DNA from: Rahnella victoriana | GTDB lineage: Bacteria > Pseudomonadota > Gammaproteobacteria > Enterobacterales > Enterobacteriaceae | Direction: 5' to 3' | NCBI RefSeq assembly: GCF_004330295.1 | Contig: NZ_SJOJ01000017.1 | Location: 31,284-95,283, forward strand | DNA length: 64,000 nt | In this document: one piece after another, positions 31,481 through 40,041 of the stretch | How positions within the stretch are numbered: the first letter of the stretch is position 1 | Layout: every line of letters starts with the position of its first letter | The notes under the pieces: generated by a model | The model's database searches: none | What the model was told of the DNA's origin: nothing | The model's input: the letters and a program-made list of their open reading frames with translations, nothing else | Position numbers and translations under genes: made by a program

Positions 31481-32410
31481 ATGTTTAAATTCCTGAACTC
31501 CAAATATCGTCGCATTCTTTCGCGCCATAATTTGCCTTATGCAAATACTGTTATTGCGGGCAAACCAAAGAATAGCGTGACGTCGGTTGTAATCCCTTCC
31601 GCAGGCGCTGACTATATTGAAGAAGCCTGTCTGTGCGCGGAATTTGCTGACAAATTCGCAACCGGTTTGCAGGAAATCGTGATTGTTACCGATCAGGAGG
31701 CCAGCCAGTTCCGTCCGCTGCCTGAGAAAGTTCGCATCGTGACACTCAGTCCTGAAACCAAATCTGGCGATTATCGCTATAAGCAAATTTACCTCAGCCG
31801 TCTGATTAAGCTGATGGCCCCCTTACAGGCCAAAACCGACGGTATTTTGATGATCGATTCAGACCTGAATCTGCTCAAAATGCCGGAAATACAGCTGCAT
31901 GAAAATCACATTTATTCCAGCTTCCGTCAGGGCAAAATGATTGCCAAACTTGACGGCTGTGATCCTGAAACCATCCCGGCTTATTACAAAGACAGCGTAC
32001 GCCCTTATATTGTTGACCACGTGAATGGCGCATTTCTGGCCGCCACCCGTAAGACCTGGCAACGGTTATGTCCGCTGTGGATTATGTTCTTCAGAGATAC
32101 CTGGAACATTCTGCCCGACAATCAGCCACCGACTGACCAGCTGCCTCTGGCGGCAATGCTCGATACGCTGGACATCAAAACTGTCAACCTAGGCGACTGG
32201 ATGAACTGGCCGGTATCGAAAAAAATTGGCGGCACGCCGTCCATTATTCCGAAAGAAGTGATCGGCGCTCATGGTGGATTCCCGCTGACCGAATGGCAAA
32301 AGTATCTGGCGTCACCGGATAATGCGCTGTTATTCAAAGGCCAAGATTACACACGCAAAGTGCGCTATCTGACGGATGCAGAGAAACAAAAGGCAGACCC
32401 TGCGGTATAA
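31481..32410 (+). CDS. Conserved hypothetical protein with GT-A-like DxD motif
   Basis: 309 residues that I cannot assign to a named family. A central LMIDSDLNLL segment (Asp126-Ser-Asp128) looks like the metal- and nucleotide-sugar-binding DxD of GT-A glycosyltransferases, and DHVNGAFLAATRKTWQRL resembles an acceptor-side segment of such enzymes. No signal peptide or membrane helix is seen. The start ATG at 31481 follows the upstream GT4 gene by two bases, so the two are almost certainly one operon. A strong terminator follows at 32432. A role in sugar transfer, probably to lipopolysaccharide or a related glycan, is inference. Confidence 0.75.
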   Translation: MFKFLNSKYRRILSRHNLPYANTVIAGKPKNSVTSVVIPSAGADYIEEACLCAEFADKFATGLQEIVIVTDQEASQFRPLPEKVRIVTLSPETKSGDYRYKQIYLSRLIKLMAPLQAKTDGILMIDSDLNLLKMPEIQLHENHIYSSFRQGKMIAKLDGCDPETIPAYYKDSVRPYIVDHVNGAFLAATRKTWQRLCPLWIMFFRDTWNILPDNQPPTDQLPLAAMLDTLDIKTVNLGDWMNWPVSKKIGGTPSIIPKEVIGAHGGFPLTEWQKYLASPDNALLFKGQDYTRKVRYLTDAEKQKADPAV

Positions 32411-32431
32411 AGCCTCCGTCCGTTGTCATAA

Positions 32432-32458
32432 AAAAGCCCGCTCATTCAGCGGGCTTTT
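32432..32458. terminator. Bidirectional terminator between the glycosyltransferase pair and tdh
   Basis: AAAAGCCCGCT (32432-32442) is an exact inverted copy of AGCGGGCTTTT (32448-32458) with loop CATTC. It ends the plus-strand pair and the minus-strand kbl-tdh operon. Confidence 0.9.
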
Positions 32459-32477
32459 GCCTTTCTATCGCGCCAGA

Positions 32478-33500
32478 TCACCAGTTAAGGATAACTTTGC
32501 CGGAATGCCCGGAGCGCATCGCATCAAACCCTTTCTGAAATTCATCAATCGGGAAATGGTGGGTTATCAAAGGCGTAAGATCCAATCCTGACTGGATCAG
32601 AGCAGCCATTTTGTACCAGGTTTCGAACATTTCCCGGCCGTAAATCCCTTTGATAAACAGACCTTTGAAGATCACCTGGTTCCAGTCGATCGCCATCTCG
32701 GTTGAAGGAATGCCTAACATTGCAATCCGCCCGCCGTGATTCATGGCATTGAGCATGCTGCGAAACGCCGCAGGCGCGCCAGACATCTCCAGCCCGACGT
32801 CAAACCCTTCCGTCATGCCCAGTTCATCCATCACGTCCTGCAAGCTTTGCTGACTGACATTCACCGCCCGCGTGACGCCCATTTTACGCGCCAGTTCCAG
32901 GCGATATTCATTCATATCGGTGATCACCACATGGCGTGCTCCGACATGTTTGCATATCGCCGCCGCCATAATCCCAATCGGCCCTGCGCCGCTGATCAGC
33001 ACATCTTCACCGACCAGATCAAACGACAGTGCGGTATGCACCGCATTGCCGAACGGGTCAAAAATCGCGGCCAGATCATCAGAAATATTGTCCGGGATTT
33101 TGAAGGCATTAAAGGCTGGCAGCACCAGATATTCCGCGAAGGCACCCGGACGGTTGACCCCGACACCCTGGGCGTTGCGACACAAATGCGTGCGACCGCC
33201 CCGGCAATTGCGGCAGTGTCCGCAGGTAATATGTCCTTCACCGGACACCCGATCACCGATGCTGAAGCCTTTCACTTCCTGCCCGATACCGACCACTTCG
33301 CCGACGTATTCATGCCCGACCACCATCGGCACGGGAATGGTTTTTTGCGACCATTCATCCCAGTTGTAGATATGCACATCCGTCCCGCAAATCGCCGTTT
33401 TGCGGATTTTGATCAGCAAATCGTTATGGCCTAATTCCGGTACCGGCGCATCCGTCATCCAGATGCCTTCTTCACGTTTGAGTTTTGCTAAGGCTTTCAT
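32478..33500 (-). CDS. tdh: L-threonine 3-dehydrogenase Tdh
   Basis: Tdh oxidises threonine to 2-amino-3-ketobutyrate with NAD+, and works with Kbl to break threonine down to glycine and acetyl-CoA. It is a zinc-dependent medium-chain dehydrogenase of 340 residues. The catalytic zinc site is in [12 protein letters not shown] and GHEYVGEV; structural zinc cysteines are in [15 protein letters not shown]; the NAD-binding loop is [12 protein letters not shown]. The ATG at 33500 has AGGAG five bases upstream, while a GTG at 33506 overlaps it. It begins nine bases after kbl stops. Confidence 0.97.
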   Translation of the reverse strand: MKALAKLKREEGIWMTDAPVPELGHNDLLIKIRKTAICGTDVHIYNWDEWSQKTIPVPMVVGHEYVGEVVGIGQEVKGFSIGDRVSGEGHITCGHCRNCRGGRTHLCRNAQGVGVNRPGAFAEYLVLPAFNAFKIPDNISDDLAAIFDPFGNAVHTALSFDLVGEDVLISGAGPIGIMAAAICKHVGARHVVITDMNEYRLELARKMGVTRAVNVSQQSLQDVMDELGMTEGFDVGLEMSGAPAAFRSMLNAMNHGGRIAMLGIPSTEMAIDWNQVIFKGLFIKGIYGREMFETWYKMAALIQSGLDLTPLITHHFPIDEFQKGFDAMRSGHSGKVILNW

Positions 33501-33509
33501 CGACACTCC

Positions 33510-34706
33510 TCAGGCGATCACGCCCAGTTTTTTGCCAATACGGGTGAAGGCATCGACTGCCTGCTCGATGTGTTCTGTGCTGTGCGCCGCTGACATTTGC
33601 GTGCGGATACGCGCCTGCCCCTGAGGCACCACCGGGTAAAAGAAACCGGTGACATAAATCCCTTCCTGCTGCAAAAGCGACGCAAACTCCTGAGCCAGAC
33701 GCGCCTCGCCCAGCATGACCGGAATAATCGCGTGATCGGCGCCTGCCAGCGTGAACCCGGCAGCCGTCATTTTTTCACGGAACAATGCTGAATTACGGAG
33801 CAGGCGCTCGCGCAGTTCGCTGCCTTCTTCGAGCATCGAGAGCACTTTAAGGGATGCCGAGACAATCGACGGGGCCAGTGAATTGGAGAAAAGATACGGC
33901 CGCGAACGCTGGCGCAGCCAGTCGATCACTTCCTGACGCGCTGCGGTATATCCGCCGGAAGCGCCGCCGAGTGCTTTGCCAAGCGTGCCGGTGATAATGT
34001 CCACGCGCCCCATCACGTCGCAATATTCGTGGGTTCCGCGTCCTTCTGCACCGACAAAACCGACCGCGTGGGAATCATCCACCATCACGAGCGCATCAAA
34101 CCGTTCAGCCAGATCGCATACACCTTTCAGGTTGGCGATCACGCCATCCATTGAAAACACGCCGTCCGTCGCCACCAGAATATGGCGGGCACCGTCGTCT
34201 TTGGCCTGCTGTAAACGGGCTTCCAGTTCTGACATATCATTGTTGGCATAGCGATAGCGTTTCGCCTTACACAAGCGGACGCCGTCAATAATCGATGCGT
34301 GATTCAGCGCATCCGAAATGATGGCATCCTCTTCACTCAGCAGTGTTTCGAACAAGCCGCCGTTGGCATCAAAACAGGAGGAATAAAGGATCGCATCGTC
34401 CATGCCGAGAAAGTCCGCCAGACGGTGTTCGAGTTCTTTGTGAGTATCTTGCGTGCCGCAGATAAAGCGGACAGATGCCATACCAAAACCGTGACTGTCG
34501 AGCCCTGCTTTGGCGGCTTCGATCAGCGCCGGATGGTTCGCTAATCCGAGGTAGTTATTGGCGCAGAAATTGATGACCGGCGTGCCGCCAGCCACTGAAA
34601 CTTCAGCCTGCTGCGGCGTGGTGAGAATGCGTTCTTCTTTAAACAGCCCCTCAACCCGCGCCTGGTCGAGCTGATCTTCAAGCTGGCGATAAAACGAAAC
34701 AGACAT
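33510..34706 (-). CDS. kbl: 2-amino-3-ketobutyrate CoA ligase (glycine C-acetyltransferase) Kbl
   Basis: Kbl cleaves 2-amino-3-ketobutyrate with CoA into glycine and acetyl-CoA. It is a fold-type I pyridoxal-phosphate enzyme of the alpha-oxoamine synthase group, 398 residues as in E. coli. The cofactor lysine is Lys244 in [14 protein letters not shown], and [11 protein letters not shown] holds the pyridine-nitrogen aspartate. It is the first gene of kbl-tdh, divergent from hldD. In E. coli the operon is under Lrp control; no Lrp site was assigned here. Confidence 0.97.
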   Translation of the reverse strand: MSVSFYRQLEDQLDQARVEGLFKEERILTTPQQAEVSVAGGTPVINFCANNYLGLANHPALIEAAKAGLDSHGFGMASVRFICGTQDTHKELEHRLADFLGMDDAILYSSCFDANGGLFETLLSEEDAIISDALNHASIIDGVRLCKAKRYRYANNDMSELEARLQQAKDDGARHILVATDGVFSMDGVIANLKGVCDLAERFDALVMVDDSHAVGFVGAEGRGTHEYCDVMGRVDIITGTLGKALGGASGGYTAARQEVIDWLRQRSRPYLFSNSLAPSIVSASLKVLSMLEEGSELRERLLRNSALFREKMTAAGFTLAGADHAIIPVMLGEARLAQEFASLLQQEGIYVTGFFYPVVPQGQARIRTQMSAAHSTEHIEQAVDAFTRIGKKLGVIA

Positions 34707-34865
34707 ACAGTATTCTCCTGAAATGACTCATTCACGGAATACATTACTAATCTGCATATGAAATAACGATGAAACCACTCACAATATCTTTGTTTTGCAG
34801 CAGAGTTCACGCCTTACGGACTGAAACACAAGAATGCAGGTTATCGGACACCTTCCCAATGTGAG

Positions 34866-34898
34866 CTTCATTCTGAAGTGTTATGATATTACCCAATA
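34866..34898 (+). promoter_or_regulatory. Weak sigma32-like boxes upstream of hldD
   Basis: TCTGAAG at 34872-34878 and CCCAATAT at about 34892-34899, 13 bases apart, resemble a degenerate heat-shock promoter. E. coli hldD (htrM) is heat-inducible. The -35 box deviates from CTTGAAA, so this is tentative. A small CTTCA-TTC-TGAAG hairpin overlaps it. Confidence 0.3.
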
Positions 34899-34904
34899 TA
34901 GTAG

Positions 34905-34921
34905 CTGCGCATGGTGCGCAG
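34905..34921 (+). repeat. GC-rich hairpin in the hldD leader
   Basis: CTGCGCA (34905-34911) and TGCGCAG (34915-34921) pair perfectly with loop TGG, 28 bases before the hldD ATG. No T-run follows. It may affect mRNA stability or translation. Confidence 0.5.
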
Positions 34922-34948
34922 TTCTTCAAATGATTAAAGGTGGATCCC

Positions 34949-35881
34949 ATGATAATCGTCACTGGCGGCGCTGGTTTTATCGGCAGCAATATTATTAAAT
35001 CGCTCAATGATATGGGATACCGCGATATTCTGGTGGTCGATAACCTGAAAGACGGCACCAAGTTCGTCAATCTGGTGGATCTGGATATTGCGGATTATTG
35101 TGACAAAGAAGATTTCATTGCCAGTATCGTTGCAGGCGACGATTTAGGTGATATTGACGCGATCTTCCATGAAGGCGCGTGTTCGTCCACTACTGAGTGG
35201 GACGGCAAGTACATGATGGATAACAACTATCAGTACTCCAAAGATATCCTGCATTATTGCCTGGATCGCAGCATTCCTTTCCTTTACGCCTCTTCTGCCG
35301 CCACCTATGGCAGCCAAAGCACCAGCTTTGTTGAAGATCGTCAATATGAGCAGCCACTGAACGTCTACGGTTACTCCAAGTTCCTGTTTGACCAGTATGT
35401 TCGCGAAATCCTGCCACACGCAGAATCCCAGATTTGTGGTTTCCGTTACTTCAACGTCTACGGACCACGCGAAGGTCATAAAGGCAGCATGGCCAGCGTC
35501 GCATTCCACCTGAACAACCAGATTAAAGCCGGTGAAAATCCGAAGCTGTTCTCTGGCAGCGAAGGCTTCAAGCGTGACTTCATTTATGTGGGTGACGTGG
35601 CAGCGGTAAACCTGTGGTTCTGGCAGAACGGCGTGTCCGGTATTTTCAACTGCGGAACCGGCCGCTCTGAATCCTTCCAGGCAGTTGCGGATGCCGTGGT
35701 CGCGTACCACAAATCAGGCGATATCGAATACATTCCTTTCCCGGAAAAACTGAAAGGTCGTTACCAGTCCTTCACTCAGGCTGACATGACGGCGCTGCGT
35801 AATGCCGGTTATGACAAACCTTTCAAAACGGTTGCCGAAGGTGTGACGGAATACATGAGCTGGCTTAACCGCACAGTATAA
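34949..35881 (+). CDS. hldD: ADP-L-glycero-D-manno-heptose-6-epimerase HldD
   Basis: HldD converts ADP-D-glycero-manno-heptose to the L-glycero form used for the inner core of lipopolysaccharide. It is a short-chain dehydrogenase/epimerase fold of 310 residues, as in E. coli. The NADP-binding motif is [10 protein letters not shown]; the catalytic Ser-Tyr-Lys set appears in ASSAATYG and [11 protein letters not shown]. The ATG at 34949 follows AAAGGTGGA; three upstream in-frame codons are ignored. It leads the waa gene series. Confidence 0.97.
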   Translation: MIIVTGGAGFIGSNIIKSLNDMGYRDILVVDNLKDGTKFVNLVDLDIADYCDKEDFIASIVAGDDLGDIDAIFHEGACSSTTEWDGKYMMDNNYQYSKDILHYCLDRSIPFLYASSAATYGSQSTSFVEDRQYEQPLNVYGYSKFLFDQYVREILPHAESQICGFRYFNVYGPREGHKGSMASVAFHLNNQIKAGENPKLFSGSEGFKRDFIYVGDVAAVNLWFWQNGVSGIFNCGTGRSESFQAVADAVVAYHKSGDIEYIPFPEKLKGRYQSFTQADMTALRNAGYDKPFKTVAEGVTEYMSWLNRTV

Positions 35882-35911
35882 GCGCTGCACACTGAGGAAT
35901 GGATTAACGGT

Positions 35912-36961
35912 ATGAAAATACTGGTAATTGGGCCGTCATGGGTCGGTGACATGATGATGTCACAAAGTCTCTACCGCACCCTGAAAGCGGCGCATCCGCA
36001 AGCGCAGATCGATGTGATGGCACCTGCCTGGTGCCGTCCTTTACTGGATCGCATGCCGGAAGTGCATCAGGCGCTGGCTATGCCACTGGGGCATGGCGCT
36101 CTGGAACTGGGCGAGCGTCGCCGTCTGGGCATTTCACTGCGCAATGAACATTATCAGCGCGCCTATGTCCTGCCTAACTCGTTTAAGTCGGCACTGGTGC
36201 CGTTCTTTGCACGTATCCCTCAGCGCACCGGCTGGCGCGGTGAAATGCGCTATGGCCTGCTCAATGATCTGCGGGTGCTGGATAAGCCCGCGTTTCCATT
36301 GATGGTTCAGCGTTATGCTGCACTGGGCTACGATGCCCGACAAATCAACACCGCTGCCGACCTGCCGCAACCCATTCTTTGGCCGAAATTACAGGTCAGT
36401 GAAGCGGAAGTCACCGCCGTCAAAACCTCATTCTCTGTGGATAATGCCCGCCCGCTGATTGGCTTCTGTCCGGGCGCGGAATTTGGTCCGGCAAAACGCT
36501 GGCCGCATTATCACTATGCCGTACTGGCGGAAAAACTGATCAGCGAAGGCTATCAGGTGGTGCTCTTTGGCTCGGCGAAAGATAACGCGGCGGGCGAACA
36601 AATCCGTCTGGCACTGACGGACAATGCGCAACCTTTCTGTCTGAATCTGGCCGGTCAAACCTCGCTGGATCAGGCCGTCGTGATGATTGCCGCCTGTCAT
36701 GCCGTCGTCAGCAATGATTCGGGTCTTATGCATGTCGCCGCTGCACTGGATAAACCGCTGGTCGCACTTTACGGACCAAGCAGCCCGGATTTCACGCCGC
36801 CACTCAGCCATCAGGCGAAAGTGATCAGGCTGATCACCGGTTACCATAAAGTCCGTAAAGGCGATGCAGAAGAAGGTTATCACCAGAGTTTAATTGATAT
36901 TCAACCAGAGCAGGTTTATCAGGAATTAAGCCAGTTACTGAGTGCAAGGAAGGAGCTGTAA
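35912..36961 (+). CDS. waaF: ADP-heptose:LPS heptosyltransferase II WaaF
   Basis: WaaF adds the second heptose to the inner core, on the cytoplasmic face of the inner membrane. It is a GT9-family GT-B enzyme of 349 residues (348 in E. coli). Typical segments are IGPSWVGDMMMSQSLYRTL, GFCPGAEFGPAKRWP and the donor-binding SNDSGLMHVAAALDKPLVALYGPSSP. Its stop overlaps the waaC start by one base (TAATG). Confidence 0.97.
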   Translation: MKILVIGPSWVGDMMMSQSLYRTLKAAHPQAQIDVMAPAWCRPLLDRMPEVHQALAMPLGHGALELGERRRLGISLRNEHYQRAYVLPNSFKSALVPFFARIPQRTGWRGEMRYGLLNDLRVLDKPAFPLMVQRYAALGYDARQINTAADLPQPILWPKLQVSEAEVTAVKTSFSVDNARPLIGFCPGAEFGPAKRWPHYHYAVLAEKLISEGYQVVLFGSAKDNAAGEQIRLALTDNAQPFCLNLAGQTSLDQAVVMIAACHAVVSNDSGLMHVAAALDKPLVALYGPSSPDFTPPLSHQAKVIRLITGYHKVRKGDAEEGYHQSLIDIQPEQVYQELSQLLSARKEL

Positions 36962-37944
36962 TGCGGGTACTCATCGTCAAAACCTCGTCCATGGGCGACG
37001 TTCTGCATACGCTTCCGGCGTTAACGGATGCCATGCAGGCTATCCCCGGGATCCGCTTTGACTGGGTTGTGGAAGAAGGATTTACGCAAATCCCCGGCTG
37101 GCATCCGGCCGTTGATCGCGTGATACCGGTCGCCATCCGCCGCTGGCGCAAAAACTGGTTTGGATCTGAAACCCGTCAGCAACGCTGTGATTTTAAGCGA
37201 GAAGTGCAGTCTCAAACCTATGATGCGATCATTGATGCGCAGGGGCTGATGAAAAGCGCCGCGCTGATCACCCGTGTCGCCAAAGGTGATAAACACGGTC
37301 AGGATTGTAAAAGCGCCCGTGAACCGTTCGCGAGCTGGTTCTACAACCAACGTCATGAAATCGATAAAAAACAGCATGCTGTAGAACGCACCCGCGAATT
37401 ATTCGCCAAGAGCCTCGGGTATCAGAAACCTGAAACGCAGGGGGATTACGCCATCGCGGCACGGTTCCTTTCGCACCTTCCGGCGGATGCGGGGCAGTAT
37501 CTGGTGTTTCTCCATGCCACCACCCGCGCAGATAAACACTGGCCGGAAGAACACTGGCGTGAACTGATTAGCATGCTGAGCGGGCAGGATATCCGCATCA
37601 AACTTCCCTGGGGAGCCGAGCATGAATATCAGCGCGCGATGCGTCTGGCCGACGGATTTCCTTTCGTCGAGGTCTTGCCGAAATTGAGCCTGGAAAAGGT
37701 AGCCGAAGTGCTGGCGGGCGCCAAAGCCGTGATTTCTGTGGATACCGGCCTGAGCCATCTGACAGCGGCACTGGATCGGCCGAACATTACGCTGTACGGC
37801 CCCACCGACCCCGGCCTTATTGGCGGCTATGGAAAAAATCAGTTTATCCTCAAGGCGGAAGATAACGCGTTGCAAAATCTGCCCGCAAAACGCGTTTTTG
37901 AGCGTCTGAACGACATCATATCAGCAACAGAGGAAGTGAACTGA
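36961..37944 (+). CDS. waaC: ADP-heptose:LPS heptosyltransferase I WaaC
   Basis: WaaC transfers the first L,D-heptose to Kdo2-lipid A. It is a GT9 enzyme of 327 residues. Family segments are MRVLIVKTSSMGDVLHTLPAL, the acceptor-side DAQGLMKSA, and donor-site SVDTGLSHLTAALDRPNITLYGPTDP. It is translationally coupled to waaF, and the next gene starts two bases after its stop. Confidence 0.97.
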   Translation: MRVLIVKTSSMGDVLHTLPALTDAMQAIPGIRFDWVVEEGFTQIPGWHPAVDRVIPVAIRRWRKNWFGSETRQQRCDFKREVQSQTYDAIIDAQGLMKSAALITRVAKGDKHGQDCKSAREPFASWFYNQRHEIDKKQHAVERTRELFAKSLGYQKPETQGDYAIAARFLSHLPADAGQYLVFLHATTRADKHWPEEHWRELISMLSGQDIRIKLPWGAEHEYQRAMRLADGFPFVEVLPKLSLEKVAEVLAGAKAVISVDTGLSHLTAALDRPNITLYGPTDPGLIGGYGKNQFILKAEDNALQNLPAKRVFERLNDIISATEEVN

Positions 37945-37946
37945 GC

Positions 37947-39044
37947 ATGAGCTATGTGATTATCTTCATTCTGTTGTGGCCGTTCAAAATGCTGATGAAA
38001 CCTTTTCATCAGGGAAAGGGGCGAAATCTGGTCATCCAAACCGCCAAAATTGGCGACTTTGTGAATATCACTCCGCTGCTGAAACACCTGAAAAAATCAG
38101 ACGTGCTGATCAGTAAAACCGTTTTACCCCTCGCGGAACGTGATTCCACCATTGAGAACCTCTATCTGATTGAAGATCATAAAAAATCTCTCATCAGCAA
38201 AATTCGTCTGGCCTTTAGACTGCTCAACCGTTACGACAATGTGTATCTGCTGCAACCTAACAGTATCAACGCGTTCTACGCAGCCTTTTGTAATGCCCGA
38301 CATAAAGCCTTTCTGATTGCCTATACCCGCAAGTGGTATCACAGCATTTTTTATCAGACCGCAGATGTTGTTGTTCTGCATAAGAAAACAGACTTTACGC
38401 TGGAAAGTTATCTGAAGCTGGCGAATCCATCCCTGACTGCCGACAGTTATAAGAAGCACGCCACTTTTCCTTTGTGGATCCCGCAGGAAAGGCTGTCAGC
38501 ACTGGTGGAGAGTGAACACATCAAAATCGGCATCAGTATTTCTGCCGGTAACAAAGCGAAAACGATCCCGACGGCAATATGGATTAAAATCCTTGATTCC
38601 CTGAAAGACCTTCCCTGCCAGTTTTATGTGTTTGGTCCTGAGAATGAGCAAAAATATCTGGATCAGTTACTGGCGCAAAAAGGTGACAGTGAAAATATCA
38701 TCAGTCTGATTGGTAAGCTAAAATTACACGAGGTGCCACACGCCATTTCACTGATGGATATGTATATCGCTTCCGATTCAGGGAATGTCTATATTGCAGA
38801 TGCTGTAGAGGTACCGGTGGTGTGTCTGGCGGGTCCCTGTGATCTGCGCGAGCAACATCCTACGTTTTCGCCGCTGATCCTTACACCGCAGGGTGAGGGT
38901 CTGGCTCCTGAATCGTTTATCTTCTCGGCACCTTATTCATTCAGGCACAGCGCAGAACAGCTTTTTGCTCTCAGTGATGAACAGTTAAATCAGATACGTT
39001 CTTTTGTCATCAGCAAAATGGGTCAGGAACAGAATCATGCCTAA
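37947..39044 (+). CDS. GT9-like heptosyltransferase-family protein with N-terminal membrane segment
   Basis: 365 residues with a GT9 layout. IQTAKIGDFVNITPLLKHL takes the place of the KLRxxGDxxxxTP motif of heptosyltransferases, and DMYIASDSGNVYIADAVEVPVVCLAGPCD that of the donor-binding site. Unlike WaaC, WaaF or WaaQ it begins with a hydrophobic stretch (YVIIFILLWPFKMLMKPF, residues 3-20), probably a membrane anchor. The canonical xDSGxMHxAAA motif is changed to DSGNVYIADA, so the donor need not be ADP-heptose. It lies immediately after waaC and overlaps the next gene by eight bases, so a role in outer-core assembly is likely but unproved. Confidence 0.78.
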   Translation: MSYVIIFILLWPFKMLMKPFHQGKGRNLVIQTAKIGDFVNITPLLKHLKKSDVLISKTVLPLAERDSTIENLYLIEDHKKSLISKIRLAFRLLNRYDNVYLLQPNSINAFYAAFCNARHKAFLIAYTRKWYHSIFYQTADVVVLHKKTDFTLESYLKLANPSLTADSYKKHATFPLWIPQERLSALVESEHIKIGISISAGNKAKTIPTAIWIKILDSLKDLPCQFYVFGPENEQKYLDQLLAQKGDSENIISLIGKLKLHEVPHAISLMDMYIASDSGNVYIADAVEVPVVCLAGPCDLREQHPTFSPLILTPQGEGLAPESFIFSAPYSFRHSAEQLFALSDEQLNQIRSFVISKMGQEQNHA

Positions 39045-40041
39045 TCATGAATACCTGAATTATCTCGAGCAGAAAGAAGAGCTCGTAAACAATTTAGGGT
39101 TTTCAGTATTGCCGGTTGTTCATATTGCGTTCGGGATCAACAACGCCTATGCACGCGGCATGGGCATCACTGTTTTTTCTGTTATGGAAAATAATCCAGA
39201 TTTGGCGTTTCATATTCATGTTTTTGGCAGCCCGCTGGATCAAAAATCAAAATCCCTCCTGCTCGAATTGGCCGCCGGTCGTCCTCTGGCCATCACTTGC
39301 TATGTCTTTAAAGAGTCGGCATTTGCGGATTTACCGCTGATGGGGCGTTATCCACAGGCCATTTATTACCGTCTGTTTACGCCGTACATTCTCGCTGACG
39401 TGACGTCAAAACTGCTTTATCTTGATGCAGATACATTGTGTCTGGGCAGTTATAAGCCACTGAATGACATGGATATCAGTGGTTACACGCTGGCGGCGGT
39501 GAATGACACCCAAAGGGCGCGAAATAAACTCTGCCCTCAGTTAGGGCTGGTGCAGGGTAACTACTTCAACTCGGGTTTTTTATATATCAACATCCCGCAG
39601 TGGATCGAGAGAAAAACGACCGAAAGAATTATTCAGGTCCTTTCTCAACGCGAAGGTGAATTAAAATTCCCGGATCAGGACGCCCTGAATATTGCGCTGG
39701 AAAATGAAGTGTTATTGTTACCTAAAAAATACAATTTCATCTGTGACATCATTTTAAACAAAGTTGGGAAGAAAACCCCTGTACCGCAGGATACAATCCT
39801 GATGCATTACACCGGAAAATGTAAGCCCTGGCATCTGTGGGGGTTGGGTGAGTTATCGGCGATTTATAATCAATATTACGATAAATCTCCGTGGCATGGT
39901 GTGCCACACGATCATCCCGTGTCCTATAAAGAAATGAAACGTTACGCGCAGGCGCTTTGGCATGAACGTCAATATATAACCAGCCTGTGCTGGATGACTA
40001 AATACATGAACAACAAGATCTTCAGGAAGAGTCATTTATGA
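39037..40041 (+). CDS. GT8-family LPS glycosyltransferase (WaaO/WaaJ-like)
   Basis: 334-residue retaining GT-A glycosyltransferase. HIAFGINNAYARGMGITVFSV opens the nucleotide-sugar domain. The metal-binding DxD is Asp130-Ala-Asp132 in LYLDADTLCLG. NYFNSGFLYINIPQW and FPDQDALNIAL follow, and HYTGKCKPWH closes the active site, all as in the E. coli outer-core glucosyl/galactosyltransferases WaaO, WaaI, WaaJ and WaaR. Which sugar and acceptor are used cannot be told from sequence. The ATG at 39037 has AGGAA seven bases upstream and overlaps the end of the previous gene; an earlier in-frame start lacks support. Confidence 0.85.
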   Translation: MPNHEYLNYLEQKEELVNNLGFSVLPVVHIAFGINNAYARGMGITVFSVMENNPDLAFHIHVFGSPLDQKSKSLLLELAAGRPLAITCYVFKESAFADLPLMGRYPQAIYYRLFTPYILADVTSKLLYLDADTLCLGSYKPLNDMDISGYTLAAVNDTQRARNKLCPQLGLVQGNYFNSGFLYINIPQWIERKTTERIIQVLSQREGELKFPDQDALNIALENEVLLLPKKYNFICDIILNKVGKKTPVPQDTILMHYTGKCKPWHLWGLGELSAIYNQYYDKSPWHGVPHDHPVSYKEMKRYAQALWHERQYITSLCWMTKYMNNKIFRKSHL

